DNA from: an uncultured Opitutaceae bacterium
Lineage (GTDB): Bacteria > Verrucomicrobiota > Verrucomicrobiia > Opitutales > Opitutaceae
Assembly: GCA_903891325.1 (NCBI GenBank)
Contig: CAITEC010000078.1
Location: 1 to 36,398 of the forward strand
Direction of reading: 5' to 3'
DNA length: 36,398 bases
Shown here piece after piece: positions 25,665 to 33,346 of the stretch. The notes under the pieces were generated by a model, which was not told where the DNA came from, did no database searches, and saw only the letters and a program-made list of their open reading frames with translations. Position numbers and translations under genes: made by a program. Positions within the stretch are counted from its first letter, which is position 1; the number at the start of each line of letters is the position of its first letter.

Positions 25665-26780
25665 CTAGATGATCTCGAGGGCGTCCCGCGAGGGGAAGGG
25701 CGGGAAGGGCGCGGCGGGGTGGGTCTGGTACCAGTAGGCGACCGAGGAGATGTCGTCCTGCAGCGGCAGGTAGCGGCCCTCGCTCCTCCAGCCCAGCGCC
25801 TGCATCGTCACGCGGATGTCCTTTGCGAACCGGATCGGGTCCATGACGTGGAAGCGGTACATCCCGTTGCGGTTTCCCGGCTTGTTTCCCTCGTGCCCGG
25901 CCACGCCCTCGGGGTAGCCCATGAAGGGGGCCGTGTAATTCTGGGAAAAGCACCAGGCCCCTCCGAAGTAGTCCTCCGTGCCCGTGCCGCAGATCGTCGG
26001 GAACTCCTTGTCGCCGTCCAGGAAGACCTTGAATTCGCCCTCGCCCCACCAGCCGAGGTTGTTCTGCTGCCAGGCCATGTAGGTGCCGACGTAGTGGCCC
26101 GCGCCCTTGACCGCGTCGAGGATGACGTAGTCCTCCTTGTAGGGCAGAGGATTGGAACGCCGGAACTGGGCATGGAAGTAGGCGTCGTCCTCGTCGATCG
26201 CCGTCTCCGCGTAGTTGATCGCGTAAAAGAAGCCGCCCACTTCCGCGGGGGCGAGATTCTCGACGGTGATCGTGGCGTGCCTCCGGAAGGGCATCGGAAA
26301 GTAGCAGTTGAAGCCCCCGTAGGGGTTCGAATTGATCGGCAGGGAAAGGATCGTCACCCGGCGCTTCCAGCCGTTGCAGAAGAAGTCGCCGATCGGGACC
26401 TCCACGCTTGGGAGTTTGGCCCCGTCCCAGTACACGCGAAGGACAAGGTTGCGGAGGTGTTTTTCATCGACGGTTATCCAGATGTGCTGGATCACGCCCG
26501 GCCCGTCGACATCCATGATTTTCGTCGTGCTTGAGGGCGCGAGCGTGAGGCAGGGGCGCACCTTCCAGCCCCGGCCCAATTCGCGGTGCGCGGCGCCCAC
26601 GCTTGATTGCTGCCCGAGCTTGGCCGCCTCCGGCTGGATCGTCCCGGAGGGATCGGCCATCCCGCCGCGGCCCTTTTCCCCATTCACATTCTCGGCGGTG
26701 ATCGAGCGGGTCCGCGCCCGGGAGAGCTTCATGAGATTTCCCAGGTTCATGTGGGCGCCGTTGAAGGAGAGGGGTTTCAT
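25665..26780 (-). CDS. GH172 family (DUF2961) glycoside hydrolase
   Basis: 371 residues. GH172 enzymes act on D-fructofuranosyl or D-arabinofuranosyl linkages; most are uncharacterised. The conserved catalytic region is W-W-G-E-G-E-F (Glu247/Glu249) followed by C-G-T-G-T-E-D-Y-F (Glu269). An early D-G-P-G-V-I-Q-H-I-W (92-101) opens the double jelly-roll, and I-D-E-D-D-A-Y-F-H-A (195-204) is another family hallmark. The N-terminal N-x-N-G-E-K-G-R-G-G is also typical. There is no signal peptide, so cytoplasmic or unusual export. Many relatives form trimers or hexamers. Confidence 0.83.
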   Translation of the reverse strand: MKPLSFNGAHMNLGNLMKLSRARTRSITAENVNGEKGRGGMADPSGTIQPEAAKLGQQSSVGAAHRELGRGWKVRPCLTLAPSSTTKIMDVDGPGVIQHIWITVDEKHLRNLVLRVYWDGAKLPSVEVPIGDFFCNGWKRRVTILSLPINSNPYGGFNCYFPMPFRRHATITVENLAPAEVGGFFYAINYAETAIDEDDAYFHAQFRRSNPLPYKEDYVILDAVKGAGHYVGTYMAWQQNNLGWWGEGEFKVFLDGDKEFPTICGTGTEDYFGGAWCFSQNYTAPFMGYPEGVAGHEGNKPGNRNGMYRFHVMDPIRFAKDIRVTMQALGWRSEGRYLPLQDDISSVAYWYQTHPAAPFPPFPSRDALEII

Positions 26781-26827
26781 GCCGCCCTTATTGATGCTTT
26801 ATTGTCGGGTTGCGATCCGGTTTTTAT

Positions 26828-26856
26828 TTGGGGCGCCGCCGACCGTGGGATACACT
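26828..26856 (+). promoter_or_regulatory. Sigma-70-type promoter for the 60-aa membrane protein
   Basis: TTGGGG (26828-26833), a 17-base spacer and TACACT (26851-26856). The start site would fall near 26863, leaving AAAGG (26865-26869) as ribosome-binding site twelve bases before the ATG at 26882. Confidence 0.5.
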
Positions 26857-26881
26857 GTGCGTCGAAAGGCGGATTGAAACG

Positions 26882-27064
26882 ATGGACATTTCCCCAACAA
26901 GGCACACCCGGGCGGAGGTGCTGGTGATTGCACTCACCTGGCTTCTCGTGGCATGGATCGCATGGAACTTCGTCCACTGGGTCGATCCCGGCTACCAATT
27001 GGATTCGGCGCGGCATTCATCCTGGTCCAATCCCCGGAGCCTGACTCCCCAGGCCGGCCGCTGA
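26882..27064 (+). CDS. Small single-pass membrane protein, unknown function
   Basis: 60 residues: a charged start (R-H-T-R), one hydrophobic span (about 11-29, V-L-V-I-A-L-T-W-L-L-V-A-W-I-A-W) and a polar tail of about 30 residues. I recognise no family. Support comes from its own promoter, a weak ribosome-binding site and the intact frame between GH172 and the DUF167 gene. Its TGA faces the TGA of the DUF167 gene with one base between. Confidence 0.55.
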   Translation: MDISPTRHTRAEVLVIALTWLLVAWIAWNFVHWVDPGYQLDSARHSSWSNPRSLTPQAGR

Positions 27065-27065
27065 G

Positions 27066-27341
27066 TCAGGGCGCCGTACCCAGCCGGGCTGTCGCCTCGG
27101 CCGTATCAAGGCCATCGACGCGCACGACCTTGTGCCGGGACTTGGCCCCCCGGACGAGGACAACCGCCCGTCCCGGGATCATCAACCTCGATGCGAGCAG
27201 CTTGCAGAGGGCTTCGTTGGCCCTGCCGTCCAGGGCGGGCGCGCGGACCCTAACCTTCAGCTCCCCGGCAACCCATCCGTCGATTTCCTCCCGGGAGGCG
27301 CCCGGGACGGTCCTGACGGAGAGGAGGCAGGATGGGGGCAT
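27066..27341 (-). CDS. DUF167 (YggU-type) protein
   Basis: 91 residues. DUF167 proteins are small alpha/beta proteins of unknown role. Matching segments are R-T-V-P-G-A-S-R-E-E-I, W-V-A-G-E-L-K-V-R-V-R-A-P, D-G-R-A-N-E-A-L and G-A-K-S-R-H-K-V-V-R-V. The ATG at 27341 has AAAGGG upstream; a TTG at 27347 would add two residues and overlap the HAD stop (TTGA). It is the last gene of the slyX - HAD - DUF167 run. Confidence 0.82.
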   Translation of the reverse strand: MPPSCLLSVRTVPGASREEIDGWVAGELKVRVRAPALDGRANEALCKLLASRLMIPGRAVVLVRGAKSRHKVVRVDGLDTAEATARLGTAP

Positions 27342-27343
27342 CC

Positions 27344-27943
27344 TCAACCCTTTGGCAGCCGGCTGGGCACCCGGACCACCTGCATTCCCGCCGCCGCCGC
27401 CGCTTTGAAGCCGGGGGCGGCATCCTCGAACACAAGGCAGCGTTCCGGGGGAACGCCCAGCAGCTTTGCGGCGAGAAGGAACATGTCGGGGGACGGCTTG
27501 CCGTGGACGACATCATCGGCGGTCACGACGGCCTTGAAGAGGGGCAGCAGCCCGGCCAGTTCCAGCGAGCGCTGGACGATCTTGCGGGGCCCGCCCGAGG
27601 CAATGGCCATAGGGTGCGTCTTCGCCGCCTCGCGGGCGAAGGCCACCGTCGGGGCGATGAGCTTGGCGTCCTTCTGCAGGTCGCCAAAGAGCCGCTCCTT
27701 TTCGTGAAACATCTTGTCGGGGTCGATCACGAGCCCGTAGTGCGCGGCGAGCAACTCGGCGACCCGGCGGGTGGGGACTCCGCCCAGGGAATAGAAAAAA
27801 TCCTCATCCAGCGCAACGGACAGGCCCGCCTGCCGCATCGCGACGTCCCAGGCGCGGTAGTGCAGCGGCATCGTGTCGATGAGCGTGCCGTCCAGGTCGA
27901 AGATGTAGCCGGCGAAATCGCCGGGAGGAATGTCGAGCTTCAT
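27344..27943 (-). CDS. HAD-family phosphatase, beta-phosphoglucomutase-like
   Basis: 199 residues. Motif I F-D-L-D-G-T (Asp16, Asp18), motif II Ser116 (A-S-G-G), motif III Lys149 (H-G-K-P-S-P-D) and motif IV F-E-D-A (Glu173, Asp174). The small helical cap and I-A-S-G-G-P-R place it near beta-phosphoglucomutase and sugar-phosphate phosphatases. The ATG is chosen because the family start (G-Y-I-F-D-L-D-G) follows at once. The substrate is unknown; proximity to sugar genes suggests a sugar phosphate. Confidence 0.83.
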   Translation of the reverse strand: MKLDIPPGDFAGYIFDLDGTLIDTMPLHYRAWDVAMRQAGLSVALDEDFFYSLGGVPTRRVAELLAAHYGLVIDPDKMFHEKERLFGDLQKDAKLIAPTVAFAREAAKTHPMAIASGGPRKIVQRSLELAGLLPLFKAVVTADDVVHGKPSPDMFLLAAKLLGVPPERCLVFEDAAPGFKAAAAAGMQVVRVPSRLPKG

Positions 27944-27992
27944 GGAGGCGCGCACGGCACGGCAATTCCGCGCCCGACGCAATGGGAAAGTC

Positions 27993-28199
27993 TCAATAGT
28001 GGGGCGGACGCTCGTCCGCCGGGAGATCCTCCTGTGGCGTCCCCTGGCCCTGCTGCATGCGATCGCGCAGCGAATCGAGCGCCCGCTTAAGCCTGCGCAA
28101 TTCCTCGCCCAGCTCGAACATCGCCTTGTCCTGCTCGGCAACATGGTGCTCCAGCCAGGCGATCCGGCTTTCTGCTGTGGTCAGTCGATCGGTGTCCAT
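27993..28199 (-). CDS. slyX: SlyX family protein
   Basis: 68 residues, normal for SlyX. An N-terminal coiled coil (R-I-A-W-L-E-H-H-V-A-E-Q-D through L-R-R-L-K-R-A-L) and the signature P-P-H-Y end identify it. The function is unknown; it forms coiled-coil oligomers. It is the first gene of a minus-strand run with the HAD phosphatase and DUF167, and is divergent from PhyH protein 3 with a 105-bp gap. Confidence 0.85.
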   Translation of the reverse strand: MDTDRLTTAESRIAWLEHHVAEQDKAMFELGEELRRLKRALDSLRDRMQQGQGTPQEDLPADERPPHY

Positions 28200-28304
28200 C
28201 CGCCCCCAGCCTCGGCCAGTCCGCCCCGAAGGTCGAGCGTCGAGCGGGAAGGGGCGCGCGGCGGCGATATTGCAAAACTGGGAAAAATTGCGACGATTTG
28301 CCCA

Positions 28305-29216
28305 ATGAGCACCGCTTCCCCCATTGAGACCATCGAGGACCTGCCGACATTCCGGCCGGCGATCAATACCGGCTCCCTGACCGCCGACCAAATCGCGGAG
28401 TATGAGCGGGAGGGGTTCCTGGTTGTTCACAACATGCTGTCCTATGATGACTTGGCTCCTGCGCGGGAGGCGCTGAACTGGAAGGTGAGCCAGATCGCCG
28501 ACGAGCTCGCCGCCGCCGGGATGATCAAGGACAAGCGTGAGGGCGATCCCTTTGAGACCCGGCTGGTGAACCTTTTCAAGGGCCTGACCGAGGCCGATTT
28601 TCTCAAGTTTGGCCGCGGCTGGCGCGACCGCCATCCGGGGTATTTCCACCTGATGGCCAATCCGAAGATCGTGAACGCGATCGAGTCGCTGATCGGCGGG
28701 GAAATCTTCGCCAACCCGGTCTACAATGCCCGCCCAAAGGTGGCGGGAGTGGCGGCGGGCGCCGTTCCGTGGCATCAGGACAAGTCGTACTGGCCCGACG
28801 CGAATTCGAATCCGGTCATCACCGTCTGGATGCCCATCGTCGAGGCGAATGCGTTGAATGGCTGCCTCCACGTCTGGCCCCGGACGCACAAGACCAAGGT
28901 CCTGACCTATCATCGGGAGAACTACACAGGGACCCAATACACCGAAATCGATCTCAAGGATGAGGCCGACCGGCATGCCGTGGCCATCCCGGTGAAGGCC
29001 GGCAGCGGCATCCTCTTCAACGACCGCTGCATCCACTCCTCGACGCCGAACCGGTCCAACCAGGTCCGTTGGAGCATCGACCTTCGCTACCAGCCCACCG
29101 ACCAGGACCCGATGAAGCAGCACGGCGCCGGCTTCCTCGTCCGCAGCCGCAAGCACCCCGAGCGCGTGGCGAACGTCGAGGACTGGCTGGCCGGCCGGCC
29201 GGAGCATCTGGCCTGA
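28305..29216 (+). CDS. Phytanoyl-CoA dioxygenase (PhyH) family protein 3
   Basis: 303 residues. Iron triad His157 and Asp159 (P-W-H-Q-D-K-S-Y-W) and His244 (C-I-H-S-S-T-P-N-R-S); Arg255 for 2-oxoglutarate. N-G-C-L-H-V-W-P-R-T-H is the core strand. It has an N-terminal extension of about 25 residues and a helical insert (60-115) absent from the other two PhyH proteins, and is the longest of the three. The A+T-rich stretch upstream (28268-28300) probably holds its promoter, but no clear hexamers are seen. DUF4838 follows on the same strand after 57 bp. Confidence 0.85.
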   Translation: MSTASPIETIEDLPTFRPAINTGSLTADQIAEYEREGFLVVHNMLSYDDLAPAREALNWKVSQIADELAAAGMIKDKREGDPFETRLVNLFKGLTEADFLKFGRGWRDRHPGYFHLMANPKIVNAIESLIGGEIFANPVYNARPKVAGVAAGAVPWHQDKSYWPDANSNPVITVWMPIVEANALNGCLHVWPRTHKTKVLTYHRENYTGTQYTEIDLKDEADRHAVAIPVKAGSGILFNDRCIHSSTPNRSNQVRWSIDLRYQPTDQDPMKQHGAGFLVRSRKHPERVANVEDWLAGRPEHLA

Positions 29217-29273
29217 GGCGGAGCCCCGATCGGGAAGACCTCGTGCCGCCGGGAATTTCCGGCTATCCACCCA

Positions 29274-31811
29274 ATGAAGCTCGGCCCTTTCTTCGCGCTG
29301 GCGTTTCTTGCGGCGATCGCCCCGATGGGCGCATCGGGCTCGGTGACCATCGTGGTTTCCAAGGAGGCCTCGCCGCTTGAGACGCTGGCGGCCCGCGAGG
29401 TGCGGCGGTACCTGTACCTGCGGACGGGCGAATTGGCGCCGGTGGTGCCGGCGGAGGACGCGACCGCCGGCGACGCAGTGATTGTCTCCCGGAGCGATCG
29501 CCTACTGGCGGCGGGCGCCAAGACCGGTCCGCTTGCGGCCCAGCAATACGCACTGAAGGGCGACGGCCACCGGGTTTGGATCGTCGGCGGGGACGACGTC
29601 GGCACCCTGTATGCGGCGTATCGCTTTGCCGAGCGGTTGGGTGTCCGGTTCTACCTCAATGGGGATGTCATCCCCGATTTGCCCCTTCCTGCAGGGTTTC
29701 CGATCGTCGACGAGACGGGGAACCCGCTCTTCAGCGTCCGGGGCATCCAGCCCTTCCACGACTTCCCGGAGGGTCCGGATTGGTGGAATCGCGATGACTA
29801 CCTGGCGACCATCGCTCAGTTGCCGAAACTCCGGATGAACTTCATCGGCTTTCACACCTATCCGGAAAACGACGGCGTGGCGGAGCCGGGTGTCTGGATC
29901 GGGCTTCCCGCCGACACGGACAAGTCGGGCAAGGTCGGCTTCAGCTACCCGTCGGAATGGGCGAACACGGGCCGGGGGGAAGGATGGAACTACGCGGCGA
30001 CCCGGACCTCGGAATTCACGGGCGGGGCGGGGCTTCTCTTTGAAAAGGACCTGTACGGGCCCGACGTGCTGGCCGGTTTGCTGCCCTTTCCCAAGGATCC
30101 GGCGGACTGCAACACGGTCTTTAACCGGACTGCGGCGCTCTTCCGGGTCGCGTTTTCGGAGGCTCACTTCCTCGGGGTGAAGACCTGCATCGGCACTGAG
30201 ACTCCGCTAGGTGTGCCCAAGCGCGTGCGCGAACGGCTGAAGCAGCTGGGAAAGGACCCGGGCAACCCCGCGGTCCTGCGCGAGCTTTACGAGGGAATGT
30301 TTCGGCGGATCGAGGCCGCCTGCCCGGTGGACACCTATTGGCTCTGGACTCCGGAGTCCTGGACGTGGGATAGCAACAAGCCTGGCGAGTTCCAGGCCAC
30401 CACCCGGGACATCGGCGCGGCGCTCGCCGCCCTCGACACCCTCGGGCATCCCTTCGCGCTGGCGACCTCGGGCTGGGTCCTCGGGCCGAAGGAGGACCGC
30501 GCGGCCCTCGATCGGTTCCTTCCCAAGGACTGCCCAATGAGCTGCATCAACCGAAACGACGGGCACGCGCCCATTGAGCCGGGCTTCGCCAACGTCACCG
30601 GGCGGCCGAAATGGGCGATTCCGTGGCTGGAGAACGATCCGTCGCTGACCGCGCCCGAGCCCTGGGTCGCGCGGATGCGCTACGAGGCGGCCGACGCCCT
30701 TAGGCTGGGCTGCACCGGACTGATCGGAATCCACTGGCGCACGAAGGCCATCGAGGGAAACGTCGCGGCCCTTGCGAACGCGGCCTGGGAACAGCCGTGG
30801 ATCCCGCCGGGATTTGACCGGTCGCCGATCAAGCCGGGGTCGGTCGCCCCGGATGGGGGCCCGGCCGGCAATGACAAGCTGCGGCCGCGACGGAACCGCG
30901 CCATGCCGGCGGAGGACTTCTACGTGGACTTCGCGCGGGTCAATTTCGGGGATTCGGTGGCGAAGTCCGCGGGCGGGGTGCTGGCGCGCATTGACGGCGT
31001 GAACCTGCCGGATCCCGCCGCATGGCTGAAGGGTCCGGGCGGGGTCAGGATCGAGACGACGCCCTGGAGCGAGCTCGGCCGCCGCTACGGCTTTGTCCAG
31101 GAACTGGCCGCGATGCGTGGTTCCGTGAAGGGCCGGGGGAACCTCGAGCGCTTCGACTACTGGCTCAACACCTACCGCGCGATGGCGACGATGGCCGAGA
31201 GCGGCTGTCAGCGAGGGGAGCTCGATCGGGAGATGGCGGCGATTTTGTCGGAGAAGGACCCAGCCCGGCGATTGGAACTGGCAAAGAAGGCCGTCCTCGT
31301 GCGGATCCGGCTGGCGCGACTCTGGGAGCGCTTGATTGCGTTCCAGATTGCAATCACGGACACCCCCGGGGAACTGGGAACACTCACAAACCTGGAGGAG
31401 CACAGCCGGGTCTACCTGCAGCTTATCACCGGCCACGATTTGGAGCTGGAGAAGGAACTGGGCGCCCCGCTCCCCGCCGCCGCCCGGCTCTCCAGGGAGT
31501 ACGCGGGTCCCTCACGGATCGCCGTTCCGACTGTCCGGACACTGGCCCAAAAGGGGGAGGCGCTCACGCTCAGGGTCCTGATCGTGGAATCCCGTCCGGC
31601 CGCCCGAGGTTCCCTCCATTACCGGACCCTGGGCACGGGAGAGTGGCATGAGGTCCCATTGTCGCACGTCGCGCGCGCCGTCTACACCGTGACGACGCCT
31701 CCGCTTAATGAGGACACGGAATACTTTATCAGCGCGATCACGGCGAGCGGCGACGAGCTCGCTTGGCCCGTTACCGCCCCCGGCCTGGCGCAGACCGTGG
31801 TCGTCCACTGA
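29274..31811 (+). CDS. Secreted DUF4838 glycoside-hydrolase-like protein
   Basis: 845 residues with a signal peptide (about 1-22, ending G-A-S-G). The next domain resembles the GH67/alpha-glucuronidase N-terminal fold: E-V-R-R-Y-L-Y-L-R-T-G and a closing G-T-L-Y-A-A-Y-R-F-A-E-R-L-G-V-R-F-Y. Residues about 140-520 form a DUF4838 TIM-barrel-like domain (L-R-M-N-F-I-G-F-H; Y-W-L-W-T-P-E-S-W; L-G-C-T-G-L-I-G-I-H-W-R), with Glu in W-T-P-E-S-W as a plausible catalytic acid. A helical region and a beta-rich tail follow. Such proteins are numerous in Verrucomicrobia and Planctomycetes and mostly untested. It stands next to the right palindromic element. Confidence 0.75.
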   Translation: MKLGPFFALAFLAAIAPMGASGSVTIVVSKEASPLETLAAREVRRYLYLRTGELAPVVPAEDATAGDAVIVSRSDRLLAAGAKTGPLAAQQYALKGDGHRVWIVGGDDVGTLYAAYRFAERLGVRFYLNGDVIPDLPLPAGFPIVDETGNPLFSVRGIQPFHDFPEGPDWWNRDDYLATIAQLPKLRMNFIGFHTYPENDGVAEPGVWIGLPADTDKSGKVGFSYPSEWANTGRGEGWNYAATRTSEFTGGAGLLFEKDLYGPDVLAGLLPFPKDPADCNTVFNRTAALFRVAFSEAHFLGVKTCIGTETPLGVPKRVRERLKQLGKDPGNPAVLRELYEGMFRRIEAACPVDTYWLWTPESWTWDSNKPGEFQATTRDIGAALAALDTLGHPFALATSGWVLGPKEDRAALDRFLPKDCPMSCINRNDGHAPIEPGFANVTGRPKWAIPWLENDPSLTAPEPWVARMRYEAADALRLGCTGLIGIHWRTKAIEGNVAALANAAWEQPWIPPGFDRSPIKPGSVAPDGGPAGNDKLRPRRNRAMPAEDFYVDFARVNFGDSVAKSAGGVLARIDGVNLPDPAAWLKGPGGVRIETTPWSELGRRYGFVQELAAMRGSVKGRGNLERFDYWLNTYRAMATMAESGCQRGELDREMAAILSEKDPARRLELAKKAVLVRIRLARLWERLIAFQIAITDTPGELGTLTNLEEHSRVYLQLITGHDLELEKELGAPLPAAARLSREYAGPSRIAVPTVRTLAQKGEALTLRVLIVESRPAARGSLHYRTLGTGEWHEVPLSHVARAVYTVTTPPLNEDTEYFISAITASGDELAWPVTAPGLAQTVVVH

Positions 31812-31817
31812 ATCCCT

Positions 31818-31983
31818 TAGCCCGGATATTTCATGAACACAGGATGAAGATCGTCAAAATTCCGGAGCAGAAAAGCCTGAAGGCGACCGAAGGTGGCCTC
31901 GTGAGGCCATCGAGGGAGCATGAGGGCTTTTATGCCCGGAAGTTGGACGAGATTCGCCTGTGCTTCATCAAATATCCGGGCTA
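31818..31983. repeat. 166-bp imperfect palindromic element, copy B (inverted relative to copy A)
   Basis: Starts TAGCCCGGATATTT and ends AAATATCCGGGCTA, with complementary arms and a GGCCTCGTGAGGCC centre. Aligned to the reverse complement of 1827-1992 it differs at seven positions. It begins six bases after the TGA of DUF4838. A 46-codon frame (31844-31984) reads through it, but the same frame in copy A stops after 22 codons, so coding is unlikely. Confidence 0.85.
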
Positions 31984-32062
31984 GCCCCCATTAGGTAGGG
32001 TAACTCCCCATGCCCATGAGCCCGGCCGTGGTGTATGCTATGGCTGCGAATTGGAGGCGCTA

Positions 32063-32191
32063 TTGCCGACAACGAGCCACAAAAATATGAACCTGCTCCT
32101 CTCCCCTGAACTCGCGAACATGTACTACATCGGCGGCGGTGGGCTCGGGCTGATCCTCCTGATCGTAGTCATTGTTCTCGTCCTTCGCTAG
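32063..32191 (+). CDS. 42-residue membrane peptide, TTG start
   Basis: GGAGG (32053-32057) stands five bases before TTG at 32063, an ideal spacing. From there the frame reads 42 residues, ending in Y-Y-I-G-G-G-G-L-G-L-I-L-L-I-V-V-I-V-L-V-L-R, a glycine-led single membrane span. An in-frame ATG at 32087 would give 34 residues but has no ribosome-binding site. The tail loosely recalls the short DUF3309-type membrane peptides. A weak promoter (TGCCCA, 17 bases, TATGCT at 32034-32039) lies upstream. Confidence 0.55.
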   Translation: MPTTSHKNMNLLLSPELANMYYIGGGGLGLILLIVVIVLVLR

Positions 32192-32212
32192 GACGCGGCG
32201 GTGGCGCGGAGA

Positions 32213-32253
32213 CTTTAGCCAAATTGCGCTAAAGTTGCCCGGGGCTTCATAAT
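32213..32253 (+). promoter_or_regulatory. Promoter with overlapping palindrome, ahead of flagellin
   Basis: TTGCGC (32224-32229), an 18-base spacer and CATAAT (32248-32253) form a sigma-70-like promoter. The perfect inverted repeat CTTTAGC (32213-32219) / GCTAAAG (32228-32234) straddles the -35, a good place for a repressor or activator. No sigma-28 consensus (TAAA, 15 bases, GCCGATAA) was found. About 100 bases of leader separate it from the flagellin ATG. Confidence 0.45.
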
Positions 32254-32353
32254 CCGGCCGAAGGGTCGTAGTTATGCGTATGCGGTGGGCTTTCGACGGC
32301 TCCTTCATGGGAGTCGGGTCGGATTCCTCACGCTGAAGGATCTCGCCCCATCC

Positions 32354-33175
32354 ATGCCAGTCGTCATCAATACCAACGGCACGGCCGCGATCGCGGCCAA
32401 CAACCTGGTGTACGCCAGCAGCCAGTTGACGAAAAGCCTGAATCGGCTCTCGAGCGGATCGAGGATCATGAACGCCTCCGACGACGCCGGTGGAATGGCG
32501 GTCGCGATGAAGCTCACGGCCACCGCCGACCGCGACAGCGACCTGCTCAACAACATGAGCAACGTGACCTCCTTTGTGCAGACCCAGGACGGCGCGCTTT
32601 CGGTCGCCGGGACGGTGCTCGATCGGATGTCGCAGCTCGCCACGCTTTACGCGGACCCGACGAAGAACTCCTCGGACCTGGCGAACTACGACGACGAGTT
32701 CACCCAGCTCAACAAGGAGATCTCGACGCTCGGAAGCCAGTCGTTCAATGGCATCAACCTTTTTGGCACGGGCAGCCTGACGGTTGCCACGACGGACGAT
32801 CTTGGCACCGCCAGCGCAATCACGATCGTTCAGCAGAACCTGCTGGGTACCGGCGAGCCGGGTGTCATGGCGACGCTGACCGGCGCATCATCCCTTTCCG
32901 GCATAACGATCGGGAATATCACTGCGGCAATCCAGCAGGTTGCCTCGATGCGGGCGGTCAACGGGGCCGAGCAGAGCCAGTTGAGTTTCGCCTCAACCCT
33001 GCTCACGACCAACCAGACCAACCTTCAGTCCGCGGTCAGTGTCATCACCGACGTCGATGTGGCGCAGGAATCGACGAAACTGGCCAAGTGGAATGTCCTG
33101 GTGCAGGCCGGCACCTCGATGCTGACGCAGGCGAACCAGTCCGCGCAGCAGGTCCTAAAGCTGATCACCGGCTGA
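32354..33175 (+). CDS. Flagellin, short form
   Basis: 273 residues. The N-terminal D0/D1 helix (I-N-T-N, S-L-N-R-L-S-S-G-S-R-I, A-S-D-D-A-G-G-M-A) and the C-terminal helix (D-V-D-V-A-Q-E-S-T-K-L, L-V-Q-A-G-T-S-M-L, A-N-Q-S-A-Q-Q-V-L) are both complete; the surface-exposed D2/D3 part is almost absent. It builds the flagellar filament after export. Start M-P-V-V-I-N-T-N matches the family; GAAGGA (32335-32340) lies 13 bases upstream, rather far. No other flagellar gene is in the window. Confidence 0.88.
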   Translation: MPVVINTNGTAAIAANNLVYASSQLTKSLNRLSSGSRIMNASDDAGGMAVAMKLTATADRDSDLLNNMSNVTSFVQTQDGALSVAGTVLDRMSQLATLYADPTKNSSDLANYDDEFTQLNKEISTLGSQSFNGINLFGTGSLTVATTDDLGTASAITIVQQNLLGTGEPGVMATLTGASSLSGITIGNITAAIQQVASMRAVNGAEQSQLSFASTLLTTNQTNLQSAVSVITDVDVAQESTKLAKWNVLVQAGTSMLTQANQSAQQVLKLITG

Positions 33176-33209
33176 GCGCCGGCCGCCCGGCGGTCGCCGT
33201 AGCCGGCGC
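33176..33209 (+). terminator. Stem-loop after flagellin
   Basis: GCGCCGGC (33176-33183) pairs with GCCGGCGC (33202-33209) directly behind the TGA. There is no T-run, so it may be a Rho-assisted stop or an mRNA-stabilising hairpin. Its right arm overlaps a GTAGCCGG...GACCCCGG segment resembling the palindrome at 22432. Confidence 0.45.
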
Positions 33210-33346
33210 ACAGACCCCGGATTGTCAGCCCCTGTTTCCGGAATCAGGACGAATTGGACAAGTGCCCCGGGATGAAGTACGGTGGGCATGAGCAGAGCAG
33301 GACCCTCTGACTCCCTTTTCTTACCCCGGCGAGCAAGGTAAACCTC

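Noticed and set aside
31844..31984. 46-codon frame inside palindrome copy B
   Set aside because: The equivalent frame in copy A stops after 22 codons; both strands of the palindrome read open by symmetry.
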